Shown here: piece after piece, positions 1 through 8,535 of the stretch
Numbering within the stretch: position 1 is the first letter of the stretch
How the letters are laid out: each line of letters opens with the position of its first letter
NCBI RefSeq assembly: GCF_965216805.1
Contig: NZ_CBDCGN010000003.1
Coordinates: forward strand, 1,612,001 to 1,676,000
DNA from: Panacagrimonas sp965216805
GTDB taxonomy: Bacteria > Pseudomonadota > Gammaproteobacteria > Nevskiales > Nevskiaceae
Length of the DNA: 64,000 nucleotides
Direction of reading: 5' to 3'
Notes under the pieces: model-generated
Told to the model about the DNA's origin: nothing
Seen by the model: the letters and a program-made list of their open reading frames with translations, nothing else
Databases searched by the model: none
Program-made: the position numbers and the translations under genes

Positions 1-140
1 ATACCTTCGGCGCGTTCGCGCTGGGTGCCTCGGTGGTGCTGCCGCGTGGCTGGCAGGGCTACGGCCAATACGAACAGGTCGTCGGTCTCGATGACTTCGA
101 CGATGAAACGCTGACCGTGGGAGTTCGCCATGAATTCTGA
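1..140 (+). CDS. Outer-membrane beta-barrel protein, C-terminal end (partial, autotransporter-like)
   Basis: The window opens inside this gene, so only the last 45 codons are seen (reading frame starts at base 3, stop TGA at 138-140). The visible residues alternate hydrophobic and polar or aromatic positions and end with His-Glu-Phe. A terminal Phe after an amphipathic strand is the usual BAM-recognised signal of outer-membrane beta-barrels, for example autotransporter translocators. Its stop codon lies inside the start region of the next gene (11-nt overlap), which suggests co-transcription with the lipoprotein, caspase and kinase genes that follow. The passenger or substrate, if any, is off the left edge. 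The barrel assignment is an inference from the terminal strand; a porin or other barrel protein would look the same here. Confidence 0.5.
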   Translation, partial: TFGAFALGASVVLPRGWQGYGQYEQVVGLDDFDDETLTVGVRHEF

Positions 141-3100
141 GTTCGCGTGGCGCAGAGCGCACAAGGCTTCGGGTTGGATTACCGCGCTGTTCGGCGTGGG
201 TCTGCTGGCCGGCTGCGGTGGTCTGAGCGACGTCGGCGAACAAGGTTCGCCGCCACCCAAAGCGGTGTTCACCGCGGTCGGCTACGCCGGCGGCGACATC
301 CAGAACGGCGACATCGCCATCGACGTGCGCGGTGGCTCCGAGGTGCTGCTCAGCGGCCGTGCCAGCGAGTTCCAGACCCTGCCCATCGTCGCCTACCAGA
401 TCGAGCCGATGAACGATGCCGCGCAGTCGGCGGCTTTTACCGTGCGCGGCGCTGACGCCATCGCGGTGGTGGTGCCGCCGGCCACGCCGGCTGGCGAGCC
501 GCTGCGCTACCGGCTGACGGTGACCGATGGCGGTGGTACGTCCTCGACCGCCGAGGCCACCTTGCGCCCGGTGCCGGCGCTGGACACCGACGACTATCTG
601 CAATACCGCGGCCGAGCTGCCCGCTTCACCCTGGTGGCCGCCACCGACCAGCCCGCAACCGCGGTGGGCACGTTCGAACTGCGCCTCAAGGCGCGGGTGA
701 CGTATTCGGCGCTGGACCGCGCGCGCAAGATTGCGGAATTCGACTTGCTGACCATGGAGGACAGCCGTCGCCTGACGTCGTGCAACGCTCCGGCGGCGCT
801 GTCCGACGATCAGCTCCAGGTGCGCGCAGGGGCATGGAACGCTGGCCCGGACCCGCGCGACACGCAGGGCAACGTGGTGGCGAGCGAAGCGGCGGATGAC
901 TACCGCAATCCACGTTTCACCTTCACCGTGCCCGGCTTCAACGCGGATCTGGTCACGCGCCTGTACCAGGCCAATCTGCGCGACCCGGACGTGGACGATC
1001 TGATCGGCTGCCTGCCCGACCCGGGTCGGGTCGACGAAGCCGAGATCGAACTCGTCGCCAGCCTCGCCAGCCCCAGCTTGCAGTCTTCCGCGCGCCTGAT
1101 CCTGGCCGAGGAGCGCAACGGCCAGCCGCTGCTGGCGCCCGCGTCGAACGACGGCAGCGGTGCCCCCACGGTCCTGACCGTGGACGCCGACACCGTCGAG
1201 ATCCTGCGCCTGGTCGGCGGTGGTATCGAGAACAAGGACACCGCGCGCGCGTATTACGCCGCCATCGATCCGCAGAGCCGCAAGACCACGCTGGAAGACT
1301 GGCTGGTCCTGAACTGCTTCGATCCCGACGCCGACGATTACGGCGCTGATGCGCATGCGGTCTACACCAATAACTTCGATCTCGGCTTCGGTCGCGACAT
1401 GTACATGCGCACGCGCGACTGCGATGCCGATGGCGTCAGCACCGCGCATACCGCCGCGGTGGTCATCAACTATCCGACGGTGGAAGCCGCGGCGAAGAAG
1501 GTGGGCGCCTTCCTGGCGGTGGCGATGGAGTACATCGAGGACACCGACCCGACGCAGCCGGGTAACGCCACGTTCTACACCTACGCACCCGATCCCTCGG
1601 CAGGCGACCGCCAGGCCGGGTTCGTGCGTGTGCTCAGCGCCAACTTCGACGGCCGCGGCGAGAAATACGTGCCCGGCTCCTGTACCACCTGCCACGGCGG
1701 CGCACCGGCGCTGCCCGACCTCGACGATCCGCTGCAGACCTACGCCGGCACCGACGCCAATGTCGGCGCCACCTTCATGCCCTGGGACCTGCAGTCCTTC
1801 CTGTTCGTCGATACGCGCGAGGCGCCGGCCATCGTGCCCGAGCCGGGTCTCAACGATGCGTTGCGCGCCAGCCTGACGCGCGCGCAGCAGGAGGCCGAGT
1901 TCCGCAAGCTCAACCTGGGTGCCTATCACACCTATGGCCACCGCAGCGTCAACGATCTGTTCACCTGCTTCGACAACTACGCCGGTCCCTGCGAACTGGT
2001 GCAGAAATGGTATGGCCAGGATCTGTCCTCGCCGCTGTTCATCGAGGACAGCGCCGACAACGTGCCGGCCGGCTGGTCGGGTTCGGACGCCGACATCGCG
2101 CTGTACAACGATGTGTTCGCGCGCCACTGCCGCGCCTGTCACGTGCAGCGCGTCAATGACACTGCGGTTTCCGGCAGCGACCCGCGCTTCTCCAGTGCCA
2201 GTTCGTTCCGCCAGGACCCGGCGCTGACCAGTACCTTGTTCGGTGAGGGCTCGATGCCCGGCGCGCGCCTGACCGCTGATCGCCTGTGGCAGTCGGTGGG
2301 CGGCGCGCCGTCGGCCGGAAGCCAGCTTGCCGAGTCCATCGGCGAACAGCCTGATCGACTCCCCGGCCAGGCCCTGGCCTGCGCCAACGGGCTGGATGAG
2401 GTCACTGCCAATGCGGTGCCGCGCAACCAGGTGCTGAACCTGTCGTCGGCCTGCAGCGAATTCGCCGCCGAGGTGACGTGGACCTTGCTGTCGGTACCCA
2501 CTGGCAGCGCCACTCAGCTTGCCGGCGCCAGCTCGAACCAAGCGGCGCTGGTGCCGGACGTCGCCGGCAGCTACCGGGTGGCGCTGGACGTGCAGGCTGC
2601 CGGCGGCAGCAGTGCGGATCGCGCCGAGTTCACCCTGGTGGTGGATAACCTGCTGCCGCAGGCCGCGGCGCCGCTGGACCTCACCCTGGTGGTTGGCGAG
2701 CCGACGACAGTGGACGTGTTGGCGCAGGCGGTGGCGGCTGGCGACCTGCCGACGCAGGTCAGCGTGGTGGCCACCAGCGGTGCGGTCAGCGCCAGTGTCG
2801 GCGCCGATCAGGTGCTGGTACTGAGCACCGCTGCGCCAGGCACCGGCGAGGTGCGCTACGCCTTGAGCGATGCCGACGGCGATGTTGCCGAGGGCCTGAT
2901 CCGCGCCACCGCGGTGGCCGAGGCGCTGGTGGCCAACGCCGTGTTCGGCGACGTCGCTGCCAACAGTCAAGGGAATCTGGAAACCGGCAGCAACGTGTTC
3001 GATCTCAGCGATGCGGTCAGCGGCGTCACCCCGCAACTGGCCCTGCGCTTCGACGTGCTGGCCACCCCATCATTGCCGGGGCCGGCCGGTTCGTCCGGTA

Positions 3101-3690
3101 GCGCGCTGCTGTCCGCGAGTTGCGCGGCGGCCACCGCGGCCGATCCCTGCCTGATCGCCTACACGCCGCCGCCGGCCGTCACCAGCGTGTTCGAGGGGCG
3201 TCGCGTGGGGCCGGACGATTCCCTGGTCTATCGCGTGTGCAGGATCGATGCGCCCACGGTGTGCGCCGACGGCACGGTCACCATCGGCATCACCGGCCAG
3301 AACGGCTTCGCGCCGGTGGCCGCCGCCATGGTGGCTTCCCCGGGGGCGGCGGGTTGCAATGCCAGCGGCTGCCACGCCCCCACCGAGAATCCCGACCCGA
3401 GCTGGGCCATTCCCACCACCGCCAGCGAGAAGGACGCCTGGTGCTCGCTGCGTGCCGGTGACGCCGGCTACAAGTCCGGCACCAACGAAAACGGCGCGCT
3501 GCTGGTGGCGCCGGGCGATTTCCTGGCCAGCCTCATGTTCACCAAGCCGCAGGTACTGGTGCCGCACCGCGGCTCGGTCACCGCTGGCGACGCCGCGCTG
3601 TATGCGGCGATCCAGGCCTGGGTCGAGGAAGGCGCGTACTACACCGGCGCCGCGGGTCGCGACACCGCCGACGGTCAGGCCTGTCCGTGA
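130..3690 (+). CDS. Large multihaem c-type lipoprotein with Ig-like/cadherin-like segments
   Basis: This 1186-residue exported protein starts with a lipoprotein signal: a positively charged N-terminus, a hydrophobic stretch and an LAGC lipobox with Cys at residue 29. It carries three covalent haem-binding motifs: CTTCH at 518-522, CRACH at 667-671 and a less common CxxxxxCH-type motif, CNASGCH, at 1076-1082. Between them are Gly/Ala/Val/Asp-rich stretches resembling Ig- or cadherin-like beta domains (about 35-150 and 770-1010). I do not recognise a named family. Cytochrome c domains of this kind usually carry electrons or act as redox sensors or peroxidases outside the cytoplasm; that role is inferred. 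It overlaps the preceding barrel gene by 11 nt and shares one base with the following caspase gene, so an operon is likely. The start was taken because the signal peptide follows it at once. Confidence 0.8.
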   Translation: MNSEFAWRRAHKASGWITALFGVGLLAGCGGLSDVGEQGSPPPKAVFTAVGYAGGDIQNGDIAIDVRGGSEVLLSGRASEFQTLPIVAYQIEPMNDAAQSAAFTVRGADAIAVVVPPATPAGEPLRYRLTVTDGGGTSSTAEATLRPVPALDTDDYLQYRGRAARFTLVAATDQPATAVGTFELRLKARVTYSALDRARKIAEFDLLTMEDSRRLTSCNAPAALSDDQLQVRAGAWNAGPDPRDTQGNVVASEAADDYRNPRFTFTVPGFNADLVTRLYQANLRDPDVDDLIGCLPDPGRVDEAEIELVASLASPSLQSSARLILAEERNGQPLLAPASNDGSGAPTVLTVDADTVEILRLVGGGIENKDTARAYYAAIDPQSRKTTLEDWLVLNCFDPDADDYGADAHAVYTNNFDLGFGRDMYMRTRDCDADGVSTAHTAAVVINYPTVEAAAKKVGAFLAVAMEYIEDTDPTQPGNATFYTYAPDPSAGDRQAGFVRVLSANFDGRGEKYVPGSCTTCHGGAPALPDLDDPLQTYAGTDANVGATFMPWDLQSFLFVDTREAPAIVPEPGLNDALRASLTRAQQEAEFRKLNLGAYHTYGHRSVNDLFTCFDNYAGPCELVQKWYGQDLSSPLFIEDSADNVPAGWSGSDADIALYNDVFARHCRACHVQRVNDTAVSGSDPRFSSASSFRQDPALTSTLFGEGSMPGARLTADRLWQSVGGAPSAGSQLAESIGEQPDRLPGQALACANGLDEVTANAVPRNQVLNLSSACSEFAAEVTWTLLSVPTGSATQLAGASSNQAALVPDVAGSYRVALDVQAAGGSSADRAEFTLVVDNLLPQAAAPLDLTLVVGEPTTVDVLAQAVAAGDLPTQVSVVATSGAVSASVGADQVLVLSTAAPGTGEVRYALSDADGDVAEGLIRATAVAEALVANAVFGDVAANSQGNLETGSNVFDLSDAVSGVTPQLALRFDVLATPSLPGPAGSSGSALLSASCAAATAADPCLIAYTPPPAVTSVFEGRRVGPDDSLVYRVCRIDAPTVCADGTVTIGITGQNGFAPVAAAMVASPGAAGCNASGCHAPTENPDPSWAIPTTASEKDAWCSLRAGDAGYKSGTNENGALLVAPGDFLASLMFTKPQVLVPHRGSVTAGDAALYAAIQAWVEEGAYYTGAAGRDTADGQACP

Positions 3691-5477
3691 TGCCGACCCG
3701 CCTGCGCGGTCGAACCGGGGTGCTGCTCGCAGCCTTGCTGCTGCCGCCCGGTGTGGTGCTGGCGCAGACCGAGGCGGAGATCGAGAAGTTCTCGCGCGCC
3801 GATCTGGAGATCGTCGACTGCCTGCTGCCGGGGCAGGTGCGCCAGCTCGGCAGCCGCACTTACCTGTCGCCGCGTCGCCCGACCATGACCACCGCCAGCG
3901 ACTGCCGTCTGCGCGGCGGCGAGTACGTGGCGTTTGATCGCGCCAATCTGCAGACCGCGCTGCGCGTTTGGATGGACGCGGCGCAGGGCGGCGATGCCGA
4001 GGCGCAGAACCAGGTCGGCGAGATTTTCGAGCGCGGCCTCGGCGGTGAACCCGACTTCGAGGCCGCCGTCCTGTGGTACGGCAAAGCCGCAGAGCAGGGC
4101 AACGCCAGCGCCCAGTTCAATCTCGGGTCCATGTACGAGCAGGGTTTGGGCGTGCCGCAGGACCGTCTGCGCGCCTTGAATCTGTATCGCCAGTCCTGGG
4201 GCTTGAAGGAAGACGCGCTCATCTACCGGTCCGCGGCATTGCGAGAACAGCAGCAGTTGCGCGAGGAGCTGAGCACCCAAGTGGCCGCGGTCGAGCAGCG
4301 GCTTGAGGACAAGGATGCGCAACTCGCGCTGATGCAAACCCAAATAGTCCGGCAAGGAGAAGAGCTGGCACGCGCCGATCAGAAAGCCAGTGAGCGCGAG
4401 ATGGCCCGCGCGAACGATGAGAGACAGCCTGATCAAAAGCGCAGGGTGTCGTCGATCGGAAATCTTGACGCTCTCGAGCAAGCCGATCTCGCCGTTATGC
4501 GGAAGCTGATCGAAAGTTTGCAGGCTGATCGAGACGCTAGTCGCCGCGAGCTCGACGCGCTTCGCGCCCAGGTCGCGGCGTTGCCGGCTGCCGATGCCGA
4601 TGCCGGTGCCGATGAGCCGCTGTTGCGTACGCCGGGTACGGTCGAAGCGACCAGCCAGATCGACGCCGCTGCGGTCGCACGCGTGCTCGACGGCGTCAGC
4701 TTCGGTCGCTATTACGCGCTGGTGATCGGCAACCAGGACTACCAGTTGATGACCAAGCTGCAGACGCCGGGCAACGACGCCGAGCGCGTGGCCAGCGTGT
4801 TGCGCGAACAGTACGGATTCACCGTGCAGGTGCTGCAGGATTCCGGTGATATCGCCATGCTGCAGGCGCTCAACGAGCTGAACAAGGTCCTCAGGCCGGA
4901 GGATAATTTGTTGATCTATTACGCCGGTCACGGCGTGCGTCTGCAGACGCACCGTATGGAGACCGGCTACTGGCTGCCGGTGAACTCCGAGCCGCCGCCC
5001 AAGGACACCTTCTGGATACCCAACGAGCAGATCACCGCCCACATCGCGCGGCTACCGGCCAGACGCGTGCTGATCGTGGCGGATTCCTGCTACGCCGGGC
5101 TGTTGTCGCCCGACCCCAGTTATCTGTTTGCTGACGGCAAGAGCGGCTACAGCGCCGAGTACATCAAGTTCAAGCTGCCCAAACGCGCGCGCCTGCTGAT
5201 CGCCTCTGGCGGCGACCAGCCGGTGCTGGACGGCGGGGGTGACGGGCATTCGGTGTTCGCACGGGCATTCCTGGACGCGCTGCAGAGCAATCGCGGCATC
5301 CTGGCCAGTCAACAGTTGTTCAGCGGCATCGTGGATCGCGTTCGGGGCAGCGAGGCGCAGAAGCAGCAAGCCCAGCAGCCGGAGTTCAAGTCCATCAAGG
5401 GCGCCGGACACGAGGTCGGAGAATTCTTCTTCGTGCCTACCGCGCTGGCAGGAATCGGCCGGGCTGCGGGCGGGTAG
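3690..5477 (+). CDS. Secreted Sel1-repeat, coiled-coil, caspase-like (C14) protease
   Basis: Residues 1-26 form a cleavable signal peptide ending VLA-QT. Two Sel1-like repeats lie at about 89-172 (AQGGDAEAQNQVG and AEQGNASAQFNLG), followed by a long Gln/Glu/Lys/Arg-rich coiled coil at about 180-300 and a caspase-fold domain at about 340-560. The catalytic dyad is visible: His414 in YYAGHG and Cys467 in VADSCYAG, the standard p20 arrangement of bacterial caspase homologues and metacaspases. The family cleaves after basic or acidic residues; specificity cannot be read here. The ATG at 3690 shares its A with the upstream stop (TGATG), while an in-frame GTG at 3687 is the alternative. A Ser/Thr kinase gene follows after 7 nt. 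The protein should work in the periplasm or at the surface, near the haem lipoprotein. Confidence 0.85.
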   Translation: MPTRLRGRTGVLLAALLLPPGVVLAQTEAEIEKFSRADLEIVDCLLPGQVRQLGSRTYLSPRRPTMTTASDCRLRGGEYVAFDRANLQTALRVWMDAAQGGDAEAQNQVGEIFERGLGGEPDFEAAVLWYGKAAEQGNASAQFNLGSMYEQGLGVPQDRLRALNLYRQSWGLKEDALIYRSAALREQQQLREELSTQVAAVEQRLEDKDAQLALMQTQIVRQGEELARADQKASEREMARANDERQPDQKRRVSSIGNLDALEQADLAVMRKLIESLQADRDASRRELDALRAQVAALPAADADAGADEPLLRTPGTVEATSQIDAAAVARVLDGVSFGRYYALVIGNQDYQLMTKLQTPGNDAERVASVLREQYGFTVQVLQDSGDIAMLQALNELNKVLRPEDNLLIYYAGHGVRLQTHRMETGYWLPVNSEPPPKDTFWIPNEQITAHIARLPARRVLIVADSCYAGLLSPDPSYLFADGKSGYSAEYIKFKLPKRARLLIASGGDQPVLDGGGDGHSVFARAFLDALQSNRGILASQQLFSGIVDRVRGSEAQKQQAQQPEFKSIKGAGHEVGEFFFVPTALAGIGRAAGG

Positions 5478-5484
5478 GGCAGGC

Positions 5485-6861
5485 ATGACCGAGCCTGAAA
5501 CGCCGCGTCCACTTGCGGACGCCACCACCGTGCTCACAGGTACAGGCAACACCACGGTTGCCGCCACGGTGTGCGATACGCCTGCACTTGCTGTGCGCGC
5601 CGAACTGGGGCCGGGGTCGGTGCTGCGTGATCGCTTCGAGCTGACCCGGCGACTGGGCGCCGGTGGGATGGGCGTGGTGTTCGGGGCAGTGGACCGGCTC
5701 AAGCGCGAGGCCGGTGATCCGCGCCACCACGTCGCCATCAAGCTCCTCAACCGCGAACTGCGCGGACATTCGGTCGCCTTCACCGCTTTGCAGCGCGAGG
5801 CCAGCAAGGCCCAGGCCCTGGCACATCCCAATATCGCCACGGTGTACGACTTCGATCAGGCCGATGGCTGGACTTATCTGGTCATGGAGATGCTGCTGGG
5901 TCGGCCGCTGAACGAGGTGCTGTTCGAGGCGCGCGACGCGGGACTAGGCCTCAAGCCGGCGCTGCAGATCGTCAAGGGCATCGCCGAAGGCCTGGCGTAT
6001 GCGCATCGGCGCGGCGTGGTTCACTGCGACCTGAAGCCCGCCAATATTTTTTTTACCGAAGACGGTATCCCCAAGATCCTGGACTTCGGCATCGCACGCA
6101 CCTTGCCCAGCAGTAGCGCGGCGGCACAGGACGACTTCGACCCCGGCAAGCTCGGCGCTTATACGCCCTCGTATGCGACCGAAGACATGATGTCCGGCGG
6201 TGATCCGGACGCCTCGGATGACCTCTATGCGCTGGGCATCATCGCCTACGAACTGCTCAGCGGGCGCCACCCGTTCAATCGAGAGAACGCACGCCGCGCG
6301 CGCGAGCAAGGCTTGGTGCCGGCGCGAATCCGCGGGTTGCCGCCGCACCAGTGGCGCGTCCTGGAGCGTTGCCTGGCGTTTGATCGCAAGCCGCGACCCC
6401 GGGATGCCTCGGAGTTTCTGAAGCGGTTCTTCCGCAGTGCGGCGCTGCGCAATCTGGCCATCGCCGCGGGGGTCAGCGTGGTCCTGGTCGCCGGCGGCAT
6501 GGGCTATGTGAACTACCGGCAGGCCGGGCCGGACGTCGCATTTCAGGACCTGCCAGCGGAAACCCGACAGCGGGTGCGCCAGTTGCTGGACGACGGAGCA
6601 GGGGAGTGGGCATTTTTTGAACGCGAGGGTGCCGAGTTCGCCGCCTGGTCGTCGCTGGAACTCTATGCCGAGGCCTATGCCCTGCATCCGCGCAATCGGG
6701 AGGCCGCGGCGGGTCTTGATCGGGCCGCTGACGCATTGTTGAGGCTGAGCAGCGACGACGCCGGCCGTCAAGCGCAATTGGCCGACGCGCTGGCGCGCAA
6801 AAGCGAGTATCTGCGTCGGTATGCGCCGGTCGCCGAGCGGCTGAGTGGTTCCGGACCGTAA
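5485..6861 (+). CDS. Membrane-anchored serine/threonine protein kinase
   Basis: This 458-residue Hanks-type kinase has a Thr-rich N-terminus (residues 1-40), a P-loop GAGGMGVV at 58-65, the VAIK lysine at 86, an alpha-C Glu near 105, a catalytic loop HCDLKPAN at 180-187 and DFG at 200-202. The HRD arginine is replaced by Cys (HCD), making it a non-RD kinase, and the APE motif reads TED. One transmembrane helix is predicted at about 322-342, followed by a short extracytoplasmic C-terminal domain of about 110 residues with helical, TPR-like character. Catalytic Lys and both Asp residues are present, so activity is expected. The ATG at 5485 lies 7 nt after the caspase stop and near a GGGC-AGG purine stretch. 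Co-operonic placement suggests it phosphorylates partners in response to signals from the exported proteins; this is inference. Confidence 0.88.
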   Translation: MTEPETPRPLADATTVLTGTGNTTVAATVCDTPALAVRAELGPGSVLRDRFELTRRLGAGGMGVVFGAVDRLKREAGDPRHHVAIKLLNRELRGHSVAFTALQREASKAQALAHPNIATVYDFDQADGWTYLVMEMLLGRPLNEVLFEARDAGLGLKPALQIVKGIAEGLAYAHRRGVVHCDLKPANIFFTEDGIPKILDFGIARTLPSSSAAAQDDFDPGKLGAYTPSYATEDMMSGGDPDASDDLYALGIIAYELLSGRHPFNRENARRAREQGLVPARIRGLPPHQWRVLERCLAFDRKPRPRDASEFLKRFFRSAALRNLAIAAGVSVVLVAGGMGYVNYRQAGPDVAFQDLPAETRQRVRQLLDDGAGEWAFFEREGAEFAAWSSLELYAEAYALHPRNREAAAGLDRAADALLRLSSDDAGRQAQLADALARKSEYLRRYAPVAERLSGSGP

Positions 6862-6898
6862 ACCACGATGGCTGCATCTGATCGCGCCAGGCGACGCA

Positions 6899-6920
6899 AT
6901 TCAGGGCGACGGCCCTGAAT
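6899..6920. terminator. Hairpin after the kinase gene, possible terminator
   Basis: A perfect 9-bp stem (ATTCAGGGC / GCCCTGAAT) with a 4-nt loop lies 38 nt after the kinase stop. It is followed by CTTGAGCTTT, a weak T-rich tract. It could end transcription of the left-hand operon or be a REP-like hairpin. Confidence 0.45.
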
Positions 6921-6959
6921 CTTGAGCTTTGCGCCCTGCTTGCCTATGATTCGCGTCCC

Positions 6960-7025
6960 CAAAGCCCGCCTTGGCCACCTCACGAAACGAAAAACTGTTT
7001 CGCAGGCACCCCGGCGCGGGCTTTG
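6960..7025 (+). promoter_or_regulatory. Nested hairpin in the infC 5' leader
   Basis: An outer 10-bp perfect stem (CAAAGCCCGC at 6960-6969 with GCGGGCTTTG at 7016-7025) encloses an inner 6-bp stem (CGAAAC at 6983-6988 with GTTTCG at 6997-7002). It ends 58 nt before the infC start and has only a weak T tract behind it. The position suits a leader element controlling the translation-factor operon, possibly an attenuator. No named RNA family was recognised. Confidence 0.45.
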
Positions 7026-7083
7026 TTTGCCTGTCCGCCGCACCTCAGCGCGGGCAGTTTGACGACTGGCAGGAGAGTGCAGC

Positions 7084-7602
<519 letters not shown>

Positions 7603-7615
7603 ATGTAGGGCGACG

Positions 7616-7675
7616 GTAGGTCGGGCTTCAGCCCGACAGCCGTGCCGCCAAGTCGGGCTGAAGCCCGATCTACAA
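7616..7675. repeat. REP-type pair of inverted palindromes (BIME-like) between infC and rpmI
   Basis: Two 16-bp units, TCGGGCTTCAGCCCGA at 7621-7636 and TCGGGCTGAAGCCCGA at 7653-7668, are exact reverse complements of each other and each is nearly self-complementary. They sit between GTAGG and CTACA flanks, so the whole element can fold on itself. This is the form of REP/BIME elements common in gammaproteobacterial intergenic DNA. A further small hairpin, CCCGCGA/TCGCGGG, follows at 7703-7720 in the rpmI leader. Confidence 0.8.
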
Positions 7676-7791
7676 CCGAAGAGCAATGGTTGTAATCAAA
7701 GTCCCGCGATTCTTCGCGGGCCCGGTCAGCGCCCTGGGCAGGGTTGTGACGCCGGCCATTCAAGACCCGGATCGACCGGGAAGGAGCGAAC

Positions 7792-7989
7792 ATGCCCAAG
7801 CTGAAAACCATCAAGAGCGCCGCCAAGCGCTTCAAGCGCACCGCCAAGGGCGGTTTCAAGCGCAGCCACGCGCACAAGCGCCATATCCTGACCAAGATGA
7901 CGGGCAAGCGCATCCGTCAGCTGCGCGGGGTGACCCAGGTCAACGATTCCGACGTACGTGAAGTGAACAAGATGCTGCCGTATTCGTGA
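7792..7989 (+). CDS. rpmI: 50S ribosomal protein L35
   Basis: The 65-residue, Lys/Arg-rich product begins MPKLKTIKSAAKRFK and contains SHAHKRHILTKMTGKRIRQLRG, which together identify L35 of the large ribosomal subunit. Length matches the family (64-66). The start ATG is preceded by GGAAGGAG at 7781-7788, a strong ribosome-binding site. The gene sits between infC and rplT as in most bacteria. The 189-bp gap after infC holds the REP pair and a small hairpin, and could contain the site where L20 represses this operon in relatives; no such site was identified by sequence. Confidence 0.98.
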   Translation: MPKLKTIKSAAKRFKRTAKGGFKRSHAHKRHILTKMTGKRIRQLRGVTQVNDSDVREVNKMLPYS

Positions 7990-8048
7990 CGCTTTGCGAC
8001 CACGACACATTTCACACGTTCAAGAATTCAGGATTGAGGGTTTAAGAC

Positions 8049-8405
8049 ATGGCACGAGTCAAAAGGGGCGTTACCGCCCGCGCACGTCACAAGAAACTGC
8101 TGAAGAAGGCCAAGGGCTACCAGGGCGCCAAGTCGCGCACTTACCGCGCCGCCAAGCAGCAGGTCATCAAGTCCGGGCAATACGCCTACCGTGATCGTCG
8201 GGTCAAGAAGCGCGAGTTCCGCGCCTTGTGGATCCAGCGCATCAACGCCGCCACCAACGAGCTGGGGCTGTCGTACAGCCGCTTCATCGATGGCATGAAC
8301 AAGGCTGGCGTGGCGCTGGACCGCAAGGTGCTGTCCGACATCGCCATCCACGACAAGCCGGCGTTTGCGGCGCTGGTGGCGCAGGCGAAAGCAGCCCTGG
8401 CTTGA
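8049..8405 (+). CDS. rplT: 50S ribosomal protein L20
   Basis: The 118-residue product starts MARVKRGVTARARHKK and includes AKGYQGAKSRTYRAAKQQ and the YAYRDRRVKKREFR segment, diagnostic of L20. It is an early 23S rRNA-binding assembly protein and in many bacteria also the translational repressor of the rpmI-rplT operon. Length is exactly typical. It follows rpmI by 59 nt and is followed by two hairpins, the second a strong intrinsic terminator, before pheS. Confidence 0.98.
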   Translation: MARVKRGVTARARHKKLLKKAKGYQGAKSRTYRAAKQQVIKSGQYAYRDRRVKKREFRALWIQRINAATNELGLSYSRFIDGMNKAGVALDRKVLSDIAIHDKPAFAALVAQAKAALA

Positions 8406-8458
8406 GCGATCCGCGTGGCGGCCCGCGTGCTTGGTCGCGGGCCGGCCTGAAGCGAACG

Positions 8459-8497
8459 AAGGGAAGCTGCGCGCTGCGCTGCTTCCCTTTTTTGTTT
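8459..8497 (+). terminator. Strong intrinsic terminator or attenuator between rplT and pheS
   Basis: A 9-bp stem (AAGGGAAGC at 8459-8467 with GCTTCCCTT at 8481-8489) runs into a six-T tract and GTTTG. A separate 8-bp hairpin (GGCCCGCG at 8420-8427 with CGCGGGCC at 8436-8443) lies just upstream. pheS begins 39 nt later, so the element either ends the ribosomal-protein transcript or attenuates transcription into pheST. In Escherichia coli pheST is controlled by attenuation; no Phe-rich leader peptide was found here. Confidence 0.85.
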
Positions 8498-8535
8498 GAC
8501 CAGCGACGTTTTCGGACGTCTGCCATGGGGGATGC

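Noticed and set aside
3675..5042. 455-codon open frame on the minus strand opposite the caspase gene
   Set aside because: High-GC antisense shadow; the plus-strand frame has a signal peptide and intact caspase residues, and the minus frame shows no domain.
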